Assembly (NCBI RefSeq): GCF_032884065.1
Contig: NC_088881.1
Span: 10,575,147 to 10,639,146, forward strand
Direction of reading: 5' to 3'
Length of the DNA stretch: 64,000 nt
From: Artemia franciscana
Taxonomy: Eukaryota > Arthropoda > Branchiopoda > Anostraca > Artemiidae
The first letter of the stretch is position 1. Each line of letters begins with the position of its first letter. The notes under the pieces were generated by a model. The model was not told where the DNA came from, did not search any database, and was given only the letters and a program-made list of their open reading frames with translations. This document shows, one piece after another, positions 58,411 through 64,000 of the stretch. Made by a program: the position numbers and the translations under genes.

Positions 58411-59076
58411 TTAAGATGGAGTAATAAGAGAAAAAAAAAGGTACAAATAAATACAAATCAACACAATCAAACAATTAAATAAGTAATGCTGACCATGGGT
58501 GAGACACTATCGACATAGAAGAACGAAAATCATGAAGCCTTTTATCAATAATAGATTTAGGAGAAACTAGGCGGAATTTGTTCACTAAGTAACTATTTCT
58601 AGTCCAAGGAGGGTAACTGAGAAAGAATTTAGCATAACGAAAATATACTCTACGAACAGATAGTTTCTGAGGTTCACTAAAAAACTGCCAAACCGGACAA
58701 AGAGAAAGGAGATGAGGTACAACTAGGCTATTATAAATTTTCCTTAAGATGGAGTAATAAGAGAAAAAAAAAACGTACAAATAAATACAAATCAACACAA
58801 TCAAACAATTAAATAAGTAATGCTGACCATGGGTGAGACACTATCGACATAGAAGAACGAAAATCATGAAGCCTTTTATCAATAATAGATGTAGGAGAAA
58901 CTAGGCGGAATTTGTTCACTAAGTAACTATTTCTAGTCCAAGGAGGGTAACTGAGAAAGAATTTAGCATAACGAAAATATACTCTACGAACAGATAGTTT
59001 CTGAGGTTCACTAAAAAACTGCCAAACCGGACAAAGAGAAAGGAGATGAGGTACAACTAGGCTATTATAAATTTTC
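58411..59076 (-). repeat. 333-bp tandem duplication of the RT C-terminus
   Basis: TTAAGATGGAGTAATAAGAG starts at 58411 and at 58744, and about 330 bp of following sequence is nearly identical. The extra copy lies after the stop codon and contains the last ~85 RT codons and 3' UTR. Confidence 0.92.
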
Positions 59077-60469
59077 GCAATATTTAATTTATCAATATGT
59101 TTAATATTAGATGCAATTGAAGCATAAGCAATTCTCAGTTTTTTCTTCAAAAGTTCAAGGGATAAATTCACAGTTTCTTTCATATTTTTTCCAATAGGCA
59201 TTCCAAGGTAAACTAATTTTTGAGAAAGGGGGACACGAACATTAGCTAAAGATAAAAAAATTGGGCCATTTGTCTCTTTAAAATTGAAAGCTACAACAGC
59301 AGTTTTATCAACATTGAAAGAAAGCCCAATATTTTTATATTCATTATAAAGCTGATTAAACGCGTTTTCACATCCACTAAAAGTACAGCTTAGATTCAAA
59401 ACATCATCTGCAAAAGTTATTAAAGACAAGTTAAATCCACGGTGAATACAACTAAAATTAACAGAATTTTGGGCATTTAAAACAGAGTTATTAAATAAAG
59501 AAGGTGAGGTAAGGCCACCTTGACGGACTCCTTTCAAAATATTAAAAAGGAAGATCCCCCCTTTAACTTCGCCTTAAGGTGATGGTACATATACAGAAGG
59601 CACTTCACTATACAAAAATTTACCCCTCTTTTATACGCTTCAAATAAAACTTGGGAAAAAATACAAGAGTCGAAAGCACGAGCAACATCTAAAGCACAAA
59701 GGCTAATATACAAAATTATATTATCCACTATACAAAAATTTACCCCTCTTTTATACGCTTCAAATAAAACTTGGGAAAAAATACAAGAGTCGAAAGCTCG
59801 AGCAACATCTAAAGCGCAAAGGATAATATGGGATCTACTTTTTTCTGCGTCAGCAAGGACATTCATTAAAGCAAAAAGGCCATGCTCCCGGCTAATACCT
59901 TTTTGGTAACCAAACTGGTGGGGTGGGACATAACATTTAGAAACAATTTCATCCAAAATAACTGACTCAAACAATTTAAAAATAGTACAAGAAACTGTTA
60001 TAGGTCGGAACGATTCACATAAAGTAAAATCCTTTTTGCCTTTTTTCGGGATAGGGGTTATTTGACCAACTGTAAATTGATAAGGAACAACTCCGTTTTC
60101 AATAGACATTTGAAAAAGTAGAGATAAATGATTAAAAAGAAGAGCACTTGCATAATCAAAATGTCTGGCAGTAATTCCATCAACTCCCGCAGAATTTCTT
60201 TTCTTTAGTTTTTGACAATAAAATGATACATCACTTGGCTTAATAATAAATGTCGAGGGTTCGTGTTTCTTCAGACAAGCACTTAATTCTTTTTCAAATT
60301 TTGACTCAAGAGCAGGATCGGGAGAAGAAAACTCATGCTTATAATAATTTATCCACTCAGGCTCAGGAATATTATTTGCACTAATGTGTTCACAAGGGCG
60401 TTCAAATTTTTTCCAGAGCTTCGAAGGGTTCTCTGCAATTTTATGAGCGTTTTTTCTCAATAAGATCAA
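58809..60469 (-). pseudogene. Non-LTR ORF2, reverse transcriptase part
   Basis: The frame 60469-59534 carries the RT fingers and palm: KKRNSAGVDGITARHF, VGQITPIPKKGKKDF, SFRPITVSCTIFKLFE, HQFGYQKGISREHGLF, and motif A CALDVARAFDSCIF. Motif A and its surroundings occur twice in frame, 40 residues apart, because of a 120-bp tandem duplication. A 1-base shift at a 6-base G-run near 59556 moves to frame 59537-58809 with motif B (GVRQGGLTSPSLFNNSVLN), motif C FADDVLNLS intact, and the C-terminal YFRYAKFFLSYPPW. The duplicated motif A would disrupt the palm. Confidence 0.88.
59611..59850 (-). repeat. 120-bp in-frame tandem duplication of RT motif A
   Basis: TACAAAAATTTACCCCTCTT starts at 59611 and again at 59731. 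The units differ by only a few bases, so the duplication is recent. Confidence 0.92.
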
Positions 60470-61565
60470 CCTTATGTTTTCTCAACACTTTAGCAAAAAA
60501 ACGTTTAGAACGTAGCCGCAGACCATTTATAGTCCCAGACTTAGGCCTGCCGCAATCCCTCCAAATATTCAGCCAAATTTTAGAAGACTCGCACGCAGAA
60601 ATAAGGGAAGGGTTTTTTGACCAACCCTGAACTTGAGAGCCTTTCCTAATACGCTTGCACGGGACAGCTGAAGCTTCAGCACACTTTAATGCATGGTTAA
60701 TTTCAGCTAGATAGGTGGTAAGTCCGATGGCTATTTCTTTTTCACTAAGGCCAGAGCGCGTGCACAACAAATGAAAGGGCACCTTTATTTTATTTAATAT
60801 TCTGTCACATTCAAAACGAAACATCTCGCGGTTAACTTCTTTCCAGTCTTTTATATAAAACCACTTTTTATCTGGCTGTTTAGGGGCATGAAATGAAGCA
60901 TTTATTTTCAACTTTATTGGAAGGTGATCCGAATAAAAGCCATCACAAATTACCTCGACAGTTTCACAGGGGAAAGATGCAATAAAATGATCAAGGTTAG
61001 AAGTCGCTGACAGGACACCAATAAACGTGAAAGTTTCTGTTTTGTCAGCAACTGAGTAGGAAGGGGGGAGGGAATTCAGAAGGAGTTGGGTTCTTGGCGA
61101 TGAACTGTCTGTTAAGTCACAATTAAAGTCTCCTGCAATCAAAACTCGAGCATTTGGATGCTTTGAAACTCCCTTCACAAAACTCGCTAGCTTTTTGCAA
61201 GCATTTATGAATTTATTCTCTGATTGCGAAGAGCAGTAATTAGTTGGCAAGTAAACGTTTATACAGATTAGGTCCGAAAATTCGGCAGCAATGAAATGGT
61301 CATTCGACTCAAGGAGATTGACGGGAAATTGTGAAATAATAGCTAATCCGCCTGAAGGTCGGCCACGGCTCTTATTCATTTTCGCTGGGTGAAATAAGAG
61401 ATTAGAATTCTGTGAAATGCTGAGTAAATTTTTCCTTTCATGAGACAAAAAATGTTCTTGCAGAAAAATTATTTCATTTGTACTTAAAAGTTCAGAGAGG
61501 ACTAGGCCTTTGTCAACCACTTTGCCATTGATATTCCATGATACGAGACTTAAGGCTCGAGCCAT
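60441..61565 (-). pseudogene. Non-LTR ORF2, APE endonuclease part
   Basis: 374 codons are open from ATG at 61565. APE blocks: LSLVSWNINGK (Asn), IIFLQEHFLS (Gln-Glu), SRGRPSGGLAI, VLIAGDFNCDL (Asp/Asn), TSNLDHFIAS (Asp) and FYSDHLPIKLKI (the SDH catalytic block). All key residues are present, so the nuclease could be active by itself. The frame ends at a TAA just after a 6-A run near 60455; with one A fewer it would continue into the RT frame starting at 60469. The start is set by the TAATG overlap with ORF1. Confidence 0.88.
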
Positions 61566-62281
61566 TATGCTGACTTAACTTTACTTAAAAGTCCTTGGGC
61601 GACTGGACATTTGAAGCTGTAACAGGGATGATCCTGTGATTTGCACAATGCACACTTCTTGGGCCTTTGACAAGGAGATGTTTTGGAGCTTGAATGACCA
61701 TGGTCACCGCAGACTGCGCAAATAGCTTCATTTTTGCAGCTACTGGATATATGTCCGTAAGCTTGACACTTGAAACATCTTACCGGGAGGGAGAGATACT
61801 CAGCCACTTTGATCCTCTCATAATCTATGACTGGGGGATTTTTTATGGCATTCATAAGATCAACTTTGGTTTCAAATTTCAATCGAAACGAGTAGGTGTC
61901 GCCAATCTGTTTTGAACTGACATATTTAGGAATCAGTACGCAAAGTTAATCGCCATTTATATTTCTGGGGACATGTCAAGCAATATCGAGATGAGAGGAG
62001 CTTCTGATTGTTACATAAAGAGATTTATCACCGTTCTGAAAGATCCCGACAAGAGTTTCTGCATCAGCCTTGCTAGCTGTAACAACTCGCCAATTATCTT
62101 TTCTGGGCTGAACTTCGACAATTTTAGAGCACTCTCTGCCACACATTTTTTGCAAAAAGTCCTTCCTCAAACCTGACTTCGTGAGGTCAGAGGGCAAATT
62201 CTTGAGTACCACTGCATATGAGGGCTTTGTTTCAGTAACTGTAGGAACAATCGCCGCATTCCAAACTAATTTCTCCGACAT
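61565..62281 (-). pseudogene. Non-LTR ORF1 with three zinc knuckles
   Basis: The start is the ATG at 62281 (MSEKLVWNAAIV). An N-terminal part, YAVVLKNLPSDLTKSGLRKD and NWRVVTASKADAETLV, resembles an RRM-like domain. After a TGA at 61976 the frame shifts; from 61882 it reads FETKVDLMNAIKNPPVIDYE. Three Cys/His knuckles follow: CFKCQAYGHISSSC, CAVCGDHGHSSSKTSPC and CALCKSQDHPCYSFKC, which should bind element RNA. The last codons overlap the ORF2 start (TAATG at 61567-61563). The frameshift at about 61900-61976 disables this copy. Confidence 0.85.
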
Positions 62282-62509
62282 GGCTATTGCAGATAATATG
62301 TCATTGAAATATATTCAAGTTCTTAAGTCCTTGTACGAAAATCTCTTTGCTTAATAAATCACCAAGTCCCAAGGGAATTTGCACTCAAATACCAAAACTA
62401 TCAATTAGCCAACAAATGAAAATAATCCGATTATGAATGATGTTTCAATAAATGTCTATAGGGAAATCAGACCAGCTTGAGCTCACTGTATTAATAGGTT
62501 ATATCCAAA

Positions 62510-62537
62510 ATAAGGTGTTTACCAAGCGAACACCTTA

Positions 62538-62538
<1 letters not shown>
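62510..62538. repeat. 10-bp hairpin abutting (TA)n
   Basis: ATAAGGTGTT (62510-62519) and AACACCTTAT (62529-62538) are perfect arms around a 9-nt loop, the same geometry as the hairpin at 18081-18109. It lies between the 5' end of the non-LTR element and a (TA)n tract. Confidence 0.75.

Positions 62539-63539
<1,001 letters not shown>

Positions 63540-63626
<87 letters not shown>
63540..63626. repeat. (TA)n tract at the Naiad truncation point
   Basis: Pure TA repeat adjoining the 5' truncation of the minus-strand Naiad copy. Confidence 0.97.
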
Positions 63627-63629
<3 letters not shown>

Positions 63630-64000
63630 ATAGAGCAAAACACCGCAGCAATGAAATTCTGATACTATAATATGTGGGATGTTTCTAATAATCAAATTAT
63701 CAAATTTCCTTTCCTTATAATTTACGATTGAGCACCAAAACTAAATTTCATCAAGTCAAAGCTGCAGCAATCCATTTTAACAAAGAACCAATGACAAATC
63801 ATAATGTTCAATTATTAGAAAATGTAATATTAGTGCCATATCTAGGACGGAAATAGCATAAGATAAGGAATCTAATGGTAGCCTACTACTTTTATTTGTT
63901 TAGCATATATCCTTCAAACGTGGTCAACTACTATGTATTTACCTTGGTTATCTTTTGGAATTATTTCAGCAAAGTTCTTAATGAGAGGTTAATAAATGTT
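63627..64000. other. Unrecognised stretch
   Basis: No gene or element recognised to the end of the window. Confidence 0.4.

Overview
This window is eukaryotic and almost entirely repeat-derived. It carries spliced transposase genes with GT-AG introns, long (TA)n tracts, a Penelope-like retroelement with an N-terminal GIY-YIG nuclease, Gypsy and several non-LTR retrotransposons, hAT and other DNA transposons, a Helitron tail and a fossil protein-primed DNA polymerase. The element set fits an invertebrate, most likely an arthropod (a branchiopod crustacean such as a brine shrimp would fit), but nothing here fixes the species. I see no prokaryotic operons, CRISPR arrays, rRNA or tRNA genes.

Layout. 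1-8.6 kb: unrecognised AT-rich DNA with a 20-bp-spaced triple TATCGATA array and a 343-bp satellite. 8.6-13.9 kb: a decayed protein-primed type-B DNA polymerase (Polinton/adintovirus type) and two non-LTR fragments. 15.2-20.1 kb: a complete hAT transposon with a perfect 8-bp target duplication; its spliced ORF is open but lacks the catalytic core, and its intron hosts other repeats. 20.4-25.0 kb: a second complete DNA transposon (67-bp inverted repeats, 4-bp target duplication) with a decayed DUF7869-like transposase. 25.9-28.0 kb: two exons of an NRDP1/RNF41-like RING E3 ligase on the minus strand, the clearest host-gene sequence, with one nonsense codon. 28.6-34.6 kb: tandem arrays and three RT fragments. 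34.6-39.0 kb: a complete Gypsy element (146-bp LTRs, 5-bp target duplication) inserted into a fold-back MITE. 39-46 kb: fold-back repeats, a GGGACAC minisatellite and a Helitron helicase tail. 47-52.3 kb: an old, split APE-RT retrotransposon. 54.2-63.6 kb: an intact Naiad-type Penelope-like element, a nearly complete non-LTR element on the other strand, and a 5'-truncated second Naiad copy, all separated by (TA)n tracts.

The elements record successive insertion. The most informative are the intact 919-codon Naiad ORF and its apparent preference for (TA)n, the catalytically gutted but open hAT ORF, and the unassigned 4.5-kb DNA transposon. Intergenic stretches between these are described as empty where I could recognise nothing.
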